64,000 nucleotides of DNA from Anderseniella sp963700895. GTDB taxonomy: Bacteria; Pseudomonadota; Alphaproteobacteria; Rhizobiales; Aestuariivirgaceae. The notes under the pieces are model-generated. The model had not been told where the DNA came from and ran no database searches. It saw nothing but the letters and a program-made list of their open reading frames with translations. The stretch spans positions 89,331-153,330 of the forward strand of contig CAVOZI010000022.1 in the NCBI GenBank assembly GCA_963700895.1, written 5' to 3'. Positions 35,551-46,761 of this stretch are shown here, one piece after another (within the stretch, counting starts at the first letter, position 1; the number at the start of each line of letters is the position of its first letter). A program made the position numbers and the translations under genes.

Positions 35551-36386
35551 TCCCGCCACTGCATCATCAAGGCTGATCCCAGACCGGTGCGTTCGCACAC
35601 CCGCATGTGCCGTGACTTGAGCCCCGAGATCGCCTCGATTTCGGACGGCGAGAGCCGCAACTGCGAGGCAGCGAGATTGGACGCCAGCCTGTCAGGCTTC
35701 GAAGAGCGCGGAATGGCGATGACATCGCCCTGCGCCATGTGCCATGCAATGGTGATGTCGGCTGGCGACACGCCGTGACGCGTGGCGATGTCCTGCATCA
35801 GCGGTTCGTCCGCCACCCGGTTGCGGGCAATCGGGCAGTAGGCGGTCAGCGCCATGCCGGCCACCCGGCAGGCCGCGTGCACCTTGTCCTGGTTGATCAG
35901 CGGATGAAACTCCACCTGGTTGCAGATCAGCGGCGCATCGGACAGGGCGACGGCTTCACGGATCTGCGCCACGGTGAAATTGGAAATGCCGATATTGCGG
36001 GCAAGGCCACGCTGACGCGCCTTGTTCAGTGCCGGAATGGTTTCGCTGAACGGCACGGTTCGCGATGGCCAATGCAGCAGCAACAGGTCCACCGGGCCGC
36101 AATCCAGCAGTTCCAGCCGCTCATCCACCGTACGGGCAAAATCGTCTGCCGCGTGGCAATCGGGCCAGATTTTCGTGGTGAGAAACACGTCCGACCGTGC
36201 CACGCCGGATGCCCGTATGCCCTCGCCCACCTCGCGCTCGTTGGCGTACATCTGGGCGGTATCGACATGCCTGTAGCCCATCTCCAGGGCCGTCTTCACC
36301 AGTTCGCAGCACTGTTCGCCTCGCAGTTCCCAGGTGCCAAGGCCAAGGGCGGGTATGGTGACGCCATGCGCCTCAACCGTTTTCAT
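35457..36386 (-). CDS. aldo/keto reductase
   Basis: A 309-residue NADPH-dependent carbonyl reductase. The catalytic tetrad regions are visible: YRHVDTAQMYANE (Asp and Tyr), TTKIWPD (Lys) and LLLLHWPS (His). The cofactor segment VIAIPRSSKPDRL is also present. ATG 36386 follows GGAAGGAAAAA. A 26-residue tail after the normal AKR end (from about RPWARP) runs antisense into the RraB-like gene. Its substrate is unknown. It is divergent from the methyltransferase gene, 37 bp away. Confidence 0.92.
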   Translation of the reverse strand: MKTVEAHGVTIPALGLGTWELRGEQCCELVKTALEMGYRHVDTAQMYANEREVGEGIRASGVARSDVFLTTKIWPDCHAADDFARTVDERLELLDCGPVDLLLLHWPSRTVPFSETIPALNKARQRGLARNIGISNFTVAQIREAVALSDAPLICNQVEFHPLINQDKVHAACRVAGMALTAYCPIARNRVADEPLMQDIATRHGVSPADITIAWHMAQGDVIAIPRSSKPDRLASNLAASQLRLSPSEIEAISGLKSRHMRVCERTGLGSALMMQWRDYAAARPWARPQPLALPPSLPAQSDRTLSTV

Positions 36387-36423
36387 GTCGATTTTTCCTT
36401 CCTGTCTGATAGCGTTGCATAAC

Positions 36424-36885
36424 ATGAACGCCGAGACGCCGAACAGGATTCCATGGCCGCCGCTGATCTTCGCCACCGCCGTGGTGGTAGGACTGCTGGC
36501 GCACTGGGTCACGCCTGTCCATCTGCCCGCCGGACTGACAGTGCCGGGCTTTGTGCTGCTGGCCTCCGGGCTGTCTCTGGACGTGTGGGCCATGTGGACG
36601 ATGTTTGCCGCCCGCACCAACATCCTGCCGCACCGGGCGGCGGACAGCCTCGTGACGCACGGGCCTTTCGCCTTCATGCGCAACCCGATCTATGTGGGCA
36701 ATACCATCGCCACACTGGGTCTTGCGCTTGCCTTGCAGAATGGCTGGCTGCTGGCGTCGGCTGCGGCAGCAGCAGTGTTTACTCACCAACTGGCGGTGGT
36801 GCGTGAGGAAGCCCATCTAAAGGCAAAGTTCGGCAAGGCGTGGGACGACTATGCTGGCCGCGTCAAGCGCTGGTGGCTGGTCTAG
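36424..36885 (+). CDS. isoprenylcysteine carboxyl methyltransferase / PEMT-type membrane methyltransferase
   Basis: A 153-residue protein with three or four transmembrane helices. The family signature LVTHGPFAFMRNPIYVGN and the C-terminal EEAHLKAKFGKAWDDYAGRVKRWW, which bind S-adenosylmethionine, are clear. Bacterial members methylate lipids or small isoprenoid substrates; the acceptor here is unknown. It is divergent from the aldo/keto reductase gene and converges on the GNAT gene, 6 bp away. Confidence 0.87.
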   Translation: MNAETPNRIPWPPLIFATAVVVGLLAHWVTPVHLPAGLTVPGFVLLASGLSLDVWAMWTMFAARTNILPHRAADSLVTHGPFAFMRNPIYVGNTIATLGLALALQNGWLLASAAAAAVFTHQLAVVREEAHLKAKFGKAWDDYAGRVKRWWLV

Positions 36886-36891
36886 CCGCGC

Positions 36892-37347
36892 CTACCAGGC
36901 CCACGGTTTTTGCATGAAGCGCACGAACGGCGTCTCGATGGCGAGCCGGCTGTAGAACAGTTTCAACGGCTCATCAGCGGGATCAGCAAGCCAGAACACG
37001 TTGGCAGCCCCCGCCGCCGCAGCGGCCTCATAGACGCCCTCGACCAGCGCCCTGCCCGCGCCCGTCCCGCGCGCCGCATCAGCGACATACAGATCCTGCA
37101 GGAAGCAGACGGGCGAGGCAGTCCATGCAAACGGCGTGAAGCTGTAATGGACCATGCCACATACCGTTCCGCCTGCCTCGGCCAGCAGTCCGTGCAGCGG
37201 TGAATTGCCGTCCAGCACCAGTTGCCATGTACGCGTGGAAACCACGTCGGGCACGTTGCCGCCAAAGTGCGCCTGAAAGCCGCCCCAGAGCTGCCGCCAG
37301 TCGCCTTCATCCGCCGCACAAGGCGGCCTCACGATCACATCAGCCAT
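36892..37347 (-). CDS. GNAT-family N-acetyltransferase
   Basis: A 151-residue acetyltransferase. The acetyl-CoA loop appears as AARGTGAGRALVEGV and the preceding strand as VCFLQDLYVADA. The end (FWLADPADEPLKLFYSRLAIETPFVRF) is typical. It starts 13 bp inside the end of mgtE, so it is probably translated from the same mRNA. Substrate is unknown. Confidence 0.87.
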   Translation of the reverse strand: MADVIVRPPCAADEGDWRQLWGGFQAHFGGNVPDVVSTRTWQLVLDGNSPLHGLLAEAGGTVCGMVHYSFTPFAWTASPVCFLQDLYVADAARGTGAGRALVEGVYEAAAAAGAANVFWLADPADEPLKLFYSRLAIETPFVRFMQKPWAW

Positions 37348-38714
37348 ATGGCCGCCAGCCCGAGGAAGGCGAAGAAGCCGACAACGTCGGTGACCGTGGT
37401 GACGAACACGCCGGAGGCAATGGCCGGGTCGATCTCGAAATGATCCAGCGCCAGCGGAATGAGAATGCCCGCCAGCGCCGCAGCCAGCATGTTGATGATC
37501 ATCGCCACGCCGATCACCAGACCGAGCTGGTCAGAGCCGAACCACCACCACGCGAACAGGCCCATGATGATGGCAAACGCGATGCCGTTGAGCACGCCCA
37601 CCGCGCTTTCGCGCCAGATGACGCGCATGGCGTTCACCGGCGACAGGTTTCTCTGCGCCAGCGCCCGCACCGCAACGGTCATAGTCTGGGTACCGGCATT
37701 GCCACCCATCGAGGCCACGATCGGCATCAGGATGGCGAGCGCAACCATCTGCTCGATGGTGGCGTCGAACAGCGAGATCACCCATGACGCCAGCACCGCC
37801 GTCGCCAGGTTTATGACCAGCCAGCCAAATCTTGATTGCGTGATCGACAATATGGTGTCGGTGATCTCTTCATCGCCGACGCCGCCGAGGCGCAGGATGT
37901 CCTCGCTGGCCTCGTCCTGGATGACGTTGACGATGTCATCGACGGTGATGGATCCGACAAGCCGGTTGTTCTCGTCCACCACGGCGGCTGAGCCCAGGTG
38001 ATACTGGTTGAACTTGTAGGCCACGTCGTTCTGCTCGTCGTTGACGTTGAACACCACTTCGTGCTCGCGCATGATTTCCGAGATCTGCTGCGAGCGCGGA
38101 TAGCGCAGCACCAGGCTTACCGGCACGAAACCGACGGTGTGAAAGGCCGGATCGACCACGTAGATCTCGATAAAATCTTCGGGCAGATCCTCCTCGTTGC
38201 GCATGTAGTCGATTGTCTGGCCCACCGACCAGAACGCCGGCACAGCGACGAACGACGTCTGCATGAGACGCCCGGCCGAGTATTCGGGATACTCCAGGCC
38301 ACGGGCCAGCGCGGTGCGGTCCGACTTGGGAACTTTGGAGAGGATCTCCTGCTGATCCTCGGCGTCCATGTCCTCGATAAGGTAAAGCGCGTCGTCGGTG
38401 TCGAGCTTGCGCACGGCCGAGGAGATAAACTGATTGGGCAGCGCCTCCATCAGTTCGTCGCGCACAGCCTCGTCAAGCTCGGGCAGCGCCTCAACGTCGA
38501 ACGAGCGTCCCAGCTTCAGGATGAACAGGACACGGGCGTCCGACGGCAGGAACTCGATCAGGTCGGCGACGTCGGCCTCGTGCAGGTCTTTCACTAGCCG
38601 GCGCAGGTCGCGGGCGTCTTCCTGCTCCAGCGCCTCACCGACGGCGCGCACGAAATCGGCGCGCAGTGCACCGTCAGCGTCATGAATCTCCTGGAATTCG
38701 ACCTGCTCTGCCAT
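37335..38714 (-). CDS. mgtE: MgtE magnesium transporter
   Basis: A 459-residue Mg2+ channel. The N-terminal MgtE helical domain (about 30-135), a CBS pair (about 140-265, Mg2+ sensor) and five C-terminal transmembrane helices are visible. Selectivity-region motifs include MPIVASMGGNAGTQ and NALPL-like NLSPVNAMRV. ATG 38714 was chosen over a longer frame with a basic extension. Its 3' end overlaps the GNAT gene. Confidence 0.95.
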   Translation of the reverse strand: MAEQVEFQEIHDADGALRADFVRAVGEALEQEDARDLRRLVKDLHEADVADLIEFLPSDARVLFILKLGRSFDVEALPELDEAVRDELMEALPNQFISSAVRKLDTDDALYLIEDMDAEDQQEILSKVPKSDRTALARGLEYPEYSAGRLMQTSFVAVPAFWSVGQTIDYMRNEEDLPEDFIEIYVVDPAFHTVGFVPVSLVLRYPRSQQISEIMREHEVVFNVNDEQNDVAYKFNQYHLGSAAVVDENNRLVGSITVDDIVNVIQDEASEDILRLGGVGDEEITDTILSITQSRFGWLVINLATAVLASWVISLFDATIEQMVALAILMPIVASMGGNAGTQTMTVAVRALAQRNLSPVNAMRVIWRESAVGVLNGIAFAIIMGLFAWWWFGSDQLGLVIGVAMIINMLAAALAGILIPLALDHFEIDPAIASGVFVTTVTDVVGFFAFLGLAAIWLM

Positions 38715-38868
38715 CGTTCCTCGGCGCCCAATGCCATAGCCATGCGCGGTTACACAGCGCAAGCGCCCTGTCATATCACGCTGATCTTACGGCAACGCAA
38801 CGGATTCGCCGCGTTTCCTTGCGATATGGCCAGACAAACAGGATGTGAAGGAACCCTGACTGGGCTGA

Positions 38869-38955
38869 TGGTGCGGTCGAGAAGACTCGAACTTCCACGG
38901 GAGTTACCCCACAGCGACCTCAACGCTGCGCGTCTACCAATTCCGCCACGACCGC
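38869..38955 (-). tRNA. tRNA-Leu (anticodon GAG), CCA end encoded
   Basis: An 87-nt gene. The acceptor stem GCGGTCG pairs with CGACCGC before ACCA. The D loop (GGAATTGGTAGAC), the anticodon loop TTGAGGT flanked by CAGCG/CGCTG, a long type-II variable arm (TGTGGGGTAACTCCCGT) and the T loop GTTCGAGTC fit tRNA-Leu. It reads CUC/CUU codons. The rest of the spacer between mgtE and lipB (38715-39069) shows nothing else. Confidence 0.95.
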
Positions 38956-39069
38956 AAATCGAAAAGCCCTCGGTAGGTGGCGGTCCGTGTAACAGCGCGC
39001 ATGACGCAAATCAAGCCCCGATGACGGCAGATGTTGGCGGCTTCAACAAAGCACTCTAAAAGCACGGAC

Positions 39070-39777
39070 ATGAACGCACCTCGCAGTGACATATCGTGTG
39101 GAAGAGCCCGCCTCCACTCGCCCCGTGTGGTCGAATGGAAAGTCACGCCGGGCCTTGCGGACTACGAGGAAGCCATGGCCTTCATGGAAGCCCGGGTGGC
39201 CGCCATTGCCGCCGGCCAGGCGCCCGAGCTGGTGTGGCTGGTGGAGCACCCTGCCCTGTACACTGCGGGCACCTCGGCAGATGCGCGCGACCTGGTGGCG
39301 CCCGGCCGGTTTCCGGTTTTCAGGACGGGTCGCGGCGGTCAGTACACCTATCACGGGCCCGGTCAGCGTGTGGCCTACGTTATGCTGGACCTGACCCGGC
39401 GAGGCCAGGACATCCGCTGTTTCGTGTCGGCGCTGGAGGACTGGCTGATCGCCACGCTGGACAGCTTCAACGTCAAGGGTGAACGGCGCGAGGACCGCGT
39501 CGGCGTCTGGGTGCGCAGGCCGGAGAAGGCTGCCAGCACCGAAGACAAGATCGCAGCCATCGGCATCCGGGTGCGCAAGTGGGTAACGTTCCACGGCATC
39601 AGCCTGAACGTCGAGCCGGACCTTGAGCACTTCTCCGGAATCGTGCCGTGCGGGGTGACGCAGCACGGCGTTACCAGCCTGGTGGACCTCGATCTGCCGG
39701 TGACGATGGCGGACGCGGACGTTGCGCTGAAAGCAGCGTGGCAGGAGATTTTCGGGCCTGTCCGGTTTGCTGTCTAG
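39070..39777 (+). CDS. lipB: octanoyltransferase (lipoate biosynthesis)
   Basis: A 235-residue cytoplasmic enzyme moving octanoyl from acyl carrier protein to lipoyl domains. The catalytic pair is visible: the lysine in GIRVRKWVTFHGISLNV and the cysteine in GIVPCGV. RGGQYTYHGPGQRVAYVMLDL is the family signature. ATG 39070 begins a normal N-terminus. lipA is not in the window. Its stop overlaps the convergent GFA-domain gene by 4 bp. Confidence 0.95.
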   Translation: MNAPRSDISCGRARLHSPRVVEWKVTPGLADYEEAMAFMEARVAAIAAGQAPELVWLVEHPALYTAGTSADARDLVAPGRFPVFRTGRGGQYTYHGPGQRVAYVMLDLTRRGQDIRCFVSALEDWLIATLDSFNVKGERREDRVGVWVRRPEKAASTEDKIAAIGIRVRKWVTFHGISLNVEPDLEHFSGIVPCGVTQHGVTSLVDLDLPVTMADADVALKAAWQEIFGPVRFAV

Positions 39778-40175
39778 CGATCCCGCATGACCTGTGGTTG
39801 CCACCAGTTCGGCCGGCAGCTTTTGTAGGAGTTCGCCACCGGCATCAAAGCCTTGCTTTTCGGCTTGTCGAAGGCGCCCGTCAGAAGTGCAATGACCGGC
39901 GCGTCATCAATGGCCCCAATGGTGCTGCCGCATCTAGCGCAGAATGCCCTGCTGGAGAAATCAGACGATCTATAGGTAGCTGGAGCGCCTGCGTCTCCAG
40001 TCCACCTGATATCCTGCATCGGGAACTCGACCCAAACTGCAGTGAGAGCGCCCGTATGACGGCGGCAAATGCTGCAGGAACACGTGTGCGGCTTCTGTGG
40101 CGTGCCAATTGCCTCAAAGCGGATTGCACCGCACAAACAGCCCCCAGTCCAAACCACAGATTTGCCGATTGTCAT
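39774..40175 (-). CDS. GFA/CENP-V-domain zinc protein
   Basis: A 133-residue beta-rich protein of the glutathione-dependent formaldehyde-activating (GFA) family. The zinc ligands are in place: CLCGAIRF, CSCSICRR and FCARCGSTIG. The family name reflects one reported member; most are of unknown function. It starts just downstream of pccA, on the same strand, and may share its transcript. Confidence 0.9.
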   Translation of the reverse strand: MTIGKSVVWTGGCLCGAIRFEAIGTPQKPHTCSCSICRRHTGALTAVWVEFPMQDIRWTGDAGAPATYRSSDFSSRAFCARCGSTIGAIDDAPVIALLTGAFDKPKSKALMPVANSYKSCRPNWWQPQVMRDR

Positions 40176-40183
40176 GAAGGTCC

Positions 40184-42190
<2,007 letters not shown>

Positions 42191-42417
42191 GTGAGCCTGC
42201 AAGTTCCGCTAGTCTTTATGGTTGGCCGTTGTTCTAGCGGGCAAAGCCAGCGCGGTAAACTAGTCAAAAAGTTTGGCTGAGAGCCTGTTCGGCTAGGCCG
42301 TCAATCCAATGCGGGACGCTGTCATGCATATGGGCATGTTGATTTTGCTGCCGTAAAGGCGCAAACACTGCCACGCAAAGTCGCCGGTTTTCACGGCGCC
42401 TGCCTGGATCAAACTCC

Positions 42418-43866
42418 ATGCAATTCGAACGGCAAGGTTACGTCATCGGGGTATTGATGATGGTCACGGCCATTTTCATGCTGGCCCCGATGATTGCCGA
42501 CATAATGACGGGCAATGACGACTGGCAATCGTTTGCCCGCGCCGCTGGCATCGCCGGGGTGCTGGCGGGGCTGCTGATCCTTGTGACCCGCGGTCAGTGG
42601 GCCGAGCGCAATCTCACGTTGCGCGAGGCGTTCATTATAACCGCGCTGAGCTGGCTGGTCGTGCCGGTTGCCGGCTGCCTGCCCTTCTATTTCATGGCCG
42701 ACAGGCTCGATTTCGTGGATGCATGGTTCGAAGCCGTATCGGGCATGACGACCACAGGCGCCACAGTTCTTTCGAACCTGGACCACCAGCCGCCGGGCGT
42801 CCTGTTGTGGCGGTCACTGCTGCAGTGGATCGGTGGCGTTGGCATCATCCTGATGGCGATGGTGATCCTGCCTTTCCTGCGGGTCGGCGGCATGCAGATT
42901 TTTCGCACTGAAAGCTCGGACCGCTCCGAGAAGGTGCTCGCCCGCGAGGCGGCCATCATTCCGCAGATCGCCATCGCGTTCATCGTGCTGACATTGTTGT
43001 GCATGGTGGCATATGCGCTGGCCGGCATGAACCTGTTCGATGCGGTCAACCACGCCCTGACCACGATTTCAACGGGCGGTTTCTCGACACACGACAACTC
43101 CCTCAGCCACTACGATCAGCCTGCGGTGCACTGGGTAGCGGCAGCAGGCATGTTCTGCGGCTCGCTGCCGATCATTCTTTTCATCAAGTCCTGGCAGCGC
43201 AACAGTCCAGATATTCTCCGGGACGTGCAGGTTCGGGGTTTCGCCAAGATTTGCGCCACGGCAATTGGGTCAGTCACGGTCTACCTGGCCATGACCGGCC
43301 AGTTCGGCTGGAGTGACGCCTTGCGCATCGCGGCTGTCAACGTCATGTCCATCATCTCCACCACCGGCTATGCGCTGGGCGACTTCACCAACTGGGGCAC
43401 GGGTGCCAACGGCATCTTCCTGATCCTGATGTTCTTCGGCGGGTGCACCGGCTCCACGGCTGGCGCCATCAAGACCTACCGGTTGCAGGCCATGGCCTTG
43501 ATCACGAAGCGCTACATAGACCATCTGTTCTCGCCCCGCAGGGTCATGAATCTGCGCTACGGCAACCGAACCATCGATGAAGACATCATTCTGTCGATCC
43601 TTGCCTTTCTCACCGCGTTCGCAGGATGCGTCATCGTTGTCACGCTTGCGCTGACGCTATTCGGTCTTGACGTCCTCACGGCGTTCTCGGGTGCGGTGAC
43701 CACCATCACCAACGTAGGCCCCGGGCTAGGCGAAATCATCGGACCTTCCGGCAACTTTGCCCCGCTGCCGGATGGCGCAAAAGTTGTGCTGATCTTCGCG
43801 ATGATCCTGGGCCGGCTCGAATTCTTCGCGCTTCTGGTGCTGCTGTCTCCCCGGTTCTGGCGTTGA
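42418..43866 (+). CDS. trkH: Trk-type potassium uptake protein
   Basis: A 482-residue membrane protein with about 10 transmembrane helices plus pore loops. The four K+ selectivity loops are present: SGMTTTGATVL, TTISTGGFSTHD, MSIISTTGYAL and TNVGPGLGE. It should import potassium together with a cytoplasmic TrkA, which is not in this window. It is divergent from pccA, separated by 227 bp that show no clear regulatory motif. Confidence 0.95.
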   Translation: MQFERQGYVIGVLMMVTAIFMLAPMIADIMTGNDDWQSFARAAGIAGVLAGLLILVTRGQWAERNLTLREAFIITALSWLVVPVAGCLPFYFMADRLDFVDAWFEAVSGMTTTGATVLSNLDHQPPGVLLWRSLLQWIGGVGIILMAMVILPFLRVGGMQIFRTESSDRSEKVLAREAAIIPQIAIAFIVLTLLCMVAYALAGMNLFDAVNHALTTISTGGFSTHDNSLSHYDQPAVHWVAAAGMFCGSLPIILFIKSWQRNSPDILRDVQVRGFAKICATAIGSVTVYLAMTGQFGWSDALRIAAVNVMSIISTTGYALGDFTNWGTGANGIFLILMFFGGCTGSTAGAIKTYRLQAMALITKRYIDHLFSPRRVMNLRYGNRTIDEDIILSILAFLTAFAGCVIVVTLALTLFGLDVLTAFSGAVTTITNVGPGLGEIIGPSGNFAPLPDGAKVVLIFAMILGRLEFFALLVLLSPRFWR

Positions 43867-43877
43867 GCCCAAGCCGT

Positions 43878-43906
43878 TTGACAGAAAAGTCCGCGCGCCA
43901 TAGCGT
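43878..43906 (+). promoter_or_regulatory. possible promoter for the TauD-type dioxygenase gene
   Basis: TTGACA (43878-43883) is followed after 17 bases by TAGCGT (43901-43906), a poor -10. The -35 is perfect and the distance to the start (about 30 bases from -10) is sensible. Confidence 0.3.
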
Positions 43907-43936
43907 CGGCGCTTCAAGGATTGGATGAGGCCAGCC

Positions 43937-44845
43937 ATGTCAGCCACCCGTTCGCTTCAGGTCCGCAAGCTGACCGGCAATATCGGCGCAGAAGTTTCCG
44001 GCGCAGACCTGCGCCAGCCGCCGGACGAAGCGCTCGCGGCGACGCTGCGCACCCTGCTGGCGCAGCACCAGGTGCTGTTCTTGCGTGACCAGCATCTCGA
44101 CATCGCGCAACAGAAGACGCTCACCGCCGCTTTCGGCCCGCTCCTGCAACTGCCGTACGTGAAGCCGATGGACGCCGAGCCGGACGTCATCCGCGTCTAC
44201 AAGGGCGCAGACGAGAAAGGCGGCGTGTTCGGCGGCGACTGGCATTCGGACTTCAGTTTCCTGGAGCGCCCGCCATCAGGCTCCGTCCTGTGTGCTCACA
44301 CGTTGCCGCCTCACGGCGGCGACACCATCTGGGCCAGCCAGGCAGCCGCATGGGATCACCTGCCCGAGCCCTTGCAGCAGCTGTTGCTTGGCCGTGACGC
44401 CATTCACGTGGGGAAACCCTATGGCATCAAGTGGGCGCCGCCAAAGAAGGCGCAATCGGGAGCAGGCGTGCAGATGTCGCGCGGCGACCCGACCGCCGAT
44501 GAAGAACGCCGCCATCCGGCCGTTCTGGAAAATCCGCTGACGGGCCGGCGCATGCTGTTTCTCAATCCGACGTACGTGACCCGCCTCGACGGGCTGACCG
44601 AGGCCGAAAGCGCGCCCCTGCTCGACCAGATCCAGCGCCACATCACCCGGCCTGAATTCTGCATCCGGTTTTCATGGACGCCGGGCACCGTCGCCATCTG
44701 GGACAACATCGCCACGCAGCACTATGCGGTGAACGATTACCAGGGTTACGAGCGGCTGATGTACCGCACCACCTTCGCCGGTCCCAGCCCCCGCGAACTC
44801 GCTGCAAGGCCCGGTGAAGGCCGGCCCGGCCTGGCCGCCGAATAA
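43937..44845 (+). CDS. TauD/TfdA-family Fe(II)/2-oxoglutarate dioxygenase
   Basis: A 302-residue dioxygenase that hydroxylates a substrate while decarboxylating 2-oxoglutarate. The iron triad is visible as HxD (WHSDFSF) and a distal His (TQHYAVNDY), and the oxoglutarate-binding Arg follows (MYRTTFAG). It resembles TauD and related alkylsulfonate or aromatic-acid dioxygenases. No sulfonate transporter is adjacent, so substrate is open. Start ATG 43937 has GAGG 6 bases before it; 43925 is the alternative. Confidence 0.9.
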   Translation: MSATRSLQVRKLTGNIGAEVSGADLRQPPDEALAATLRTLLAQHQVLFLRDQHLDIAQQKTLTAAFGPLLQLPYVKPMDAEPDVIRVYKGADEKGGVFGGDWHSDFSFLERPPSGSVLCAHTLPPHGGDTIWASQAAAWDHLPEPLQQLLLGRDAIHVGKPYGIKWAPPKKAQSGAGVQMSRGDPTADEERRHPAVLENPLTGRRMLFLNPTYVTRLDGLTEAESAPLLDQIQRHITRPEFCIRFSWTPGTVAIWDNIATQHYAVNDYQGYERLMYRTTFAGPSPRELAARPGEGRPGLAAE

Positions 44846-44917
44846 AACTGGCAATCAGGGTGGTTTGGCCCTATTGAGCGGCTCCGTTTACACCGAATGC
44901 CGGAGCCTGTTTGCCTG

Positions 44918-45364
44918 ATGAACAAGACGCCTGAAACCTGCCTTTTCGTCTACGGTACGCTGTTGACTACCGCCAGCCACCCGATGGGCAAGTTGCTGCG
45001 CGACAACAGTGACTTGCTGGGTCACGGCTCGATCCGCGCAAGGCTCTACATCATTGACGATCCGGACGAGCCCGGCCAGAACGAGTATCCGGGCGCCGTG
45101 CCGTCGCATGATCCCGCGGAGCGGGTCTACGGCGAAGTCTACAGCCTGCTGACGCCGGACCTTGTCCTGGAGCGGTTTGACGACTACGAGGCCTGCTCGC
45201 CGCGCTGGCCCGAGCCGCACGAGTTCATGCGCCGCACGGTCGAGGTGGCGATGGCCGACGGCGGCAACCTGCGCGCCGTTTCCTACCTGTACACCTGGGA
45301 CATCGCCACCGCGCGCCATGTGCCGTCGGGACGCTTCACCGAGGCCGCGCCCCACGTGCGCTGA
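44918..45364 (+). CDS. gamma-glutamylcyclotransferase / AIG2-like protein
   Basis: A 148-residue protein with the family opening FVYGTLL, the catalytic-type acidic residue region in LERFDDYEAC and the segment VYGEVYSL. GGCT-like enzymes cyclise gamma-glutamyl groups, but many bacterial members are uncharacterised. ATG 44918 or ATG 44897 could be the start. It precedes rimO by 58 bp on the same strand. Confidence 0.87.
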   Translation: MNKTPETCLFVYGTLLTTASHPMGKLLRDNSDLLGHGSIRARLYIIDDPDEPGQNEYPGAVPSHDPAERVYGEVYSLLTPDLVLERFDDYEACSPRWPEPHEFMRRTVEVAMADGGNLRAVSYLYTWDIATARHVPSGRFTEAAPHVR

Positions 45365-45422
45365 CCGGCCTCACGCGGCAAGGCCTTGACCGGCCCCCGC
45401 AAACCCGCCACAAGCGCGTTCC

Positions 45423-46751
45423 ATGTTGCACAAGGTTCCCACCATCGGCCTCGTATCGCTCGGCTGCCCAAAGGCGCTGGTCGACAGCGAGCGCATTCTC
45501 ACCCAGCTTCGGGCTGAAGGTTACAACTTCTCGCCCGATTACGAGGGCGCGGATGCAGTGATCGTCAACACTTGCGGCTTTCTCGACTCGGCCAAGGCGG
45601 AGTCACTGGCGGCAATCGGCGAGGCGGTGAAGGAAAACGGTCGGGTCATCGTGACCGGCTGCATGGGCAACGACGCCGAGGCGATCCGCGCCGTGCATCC
45701 GCAAGTCCTCGCCGTCACCGGCCCGCAGCAGTACGAGGCGGTGGTGAGCGCAGTGCACGAGGCGGTGCCGCCGGCGCACGACCCGAAATTCGACCTGGTG
45801 CCGGAAGCGGGCCTGCACCTCACACCCAAGCACTACGCCTACCTAAAGATTTCCGAGGGCTGCAACAACCGCTGCTCGTTCTGCATCATCCCCTCGCTTC
45901 GCGGCGATCTGGTCTCCCGGCCAATGGCGTCGGTGCTGTACGAAGCCGAAAGGCTGGTGAAGGCGGGCGTCAAGGAACTGCTGTTGATCAGCCAGGACAC
46001 CTCCGCCTACGGCCTCGACATCAAGTACGCATCGAGCAAGTTCCGGGGCCGGGACGTTGAGGCCCGCTTCGTCACCATGGCTCGCGAACTGGGCCAGCTG
46101 GGCGCGTGGGTGCGGCTGCACTATGTCTACCCCTATCCGCATGTGGACGACGTGATCGGGCTTATGGCGGATGGGCTTGTGCTGCCTTATCTCGATATTC
46201 CGTTCCAGCACGCCTCGCCGAACGTTCTGAAGAACATGCGCCGGCCCGCCAATCAGGCCAAGGTACTTGATCGCATTCACGCCTGGCGCAAGGGGTGCCC
46301 GGACCTCGCAATTCGCTCGACTTTCATCGTTGGCTTCCCCGGCGAGACGGAAGAGGATTTCGAGTATCTGCTGCAGTGGGTGCGCGAAGCCCGCATCGAG
46401 CGCGCCGGCTGCTTCAAGTACGAGCCGGTCGAAGGCGCGAAGGCAAACGATCTGCCAGGCGCCGTGCCCGAAGAGCTCAAGGAAGAACGCTGGCACCGGT
46501 TCATGGAGGTGCAGGCCAAGGTATCCGCTGACATCATGGCCGGCAAGGTTGGCCGCGAGATCGACGTCCTCATTGACGCGGTGGACGAGGACGAGGACGG
46601 CGTGGAAGCCATCGGCCGTTCAGTCTGGGATGCGCCCGAGATCGATGGCAATGTATTTCTGCCCGGCGAAGGCGGCCTCAATCCCGGAGATGTCGTCCGG
46701 GCACGGGTTGTCGAGGCGGAGGACTATGACCTCATAGGCGAGCTGGTATAG
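45423..46751 (+). CDS. rimO: ribosomal protein S12 methylthiotransferase
   Basis: A 442-residue radical-SAM enzyme that methylthiolates Asp of S12. The UPF0004 domain (GLVSLGCPKALVDSE, NTCGFLDSA, VTGCMGN) carries three Cys for one iron-sulfur cluster, and the radical SAM core has CNNRCSFC for the other. A TRAM domain closes the protein (about 375-440). The complete length and motifs argue for RimO rather than MiaB. Confidence 0.96.
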   Translation: MLHKVPTIGLVSLGCPKALVDSERILTQLRAEGYNFSPDYEGADAVIVNTCGFLDSAKAESLAAIGEAVKENGRVIVTGCMGNDAEAIRAVHPQVLAVTGPQQYEAVVSAVHEAVPPAHDPKFDLVPEAGLHLTPKHYAYLKISEGCNNRCSFCIIPSLRGDLVSRPMASVLYEAERLVKAGVKELLLISQDTSAYGLDIKYASSKFRGRDVEARFVTMARELGQLGAWVRLHYVYPYPHVDDVIGLMADGLVLPYLDIPFQHASPNVLKNMRRPANQAKVLDRIHAWRKGCPDLAIRSTFIVGFPGETEEDFEYLLQWVREARIERAGCFKYEPVEGAKANDLPGAVPEELKEERWHRFMEVQAKVSADIMAGKVGREIDVLIDAVDEDEDGVEAIGRSVWDAPEIDGNVFLPGEGGLNPGDVVRARVVEAEDYDLIGELV

Positions 46752-46761
46752 TCTCACCTGC

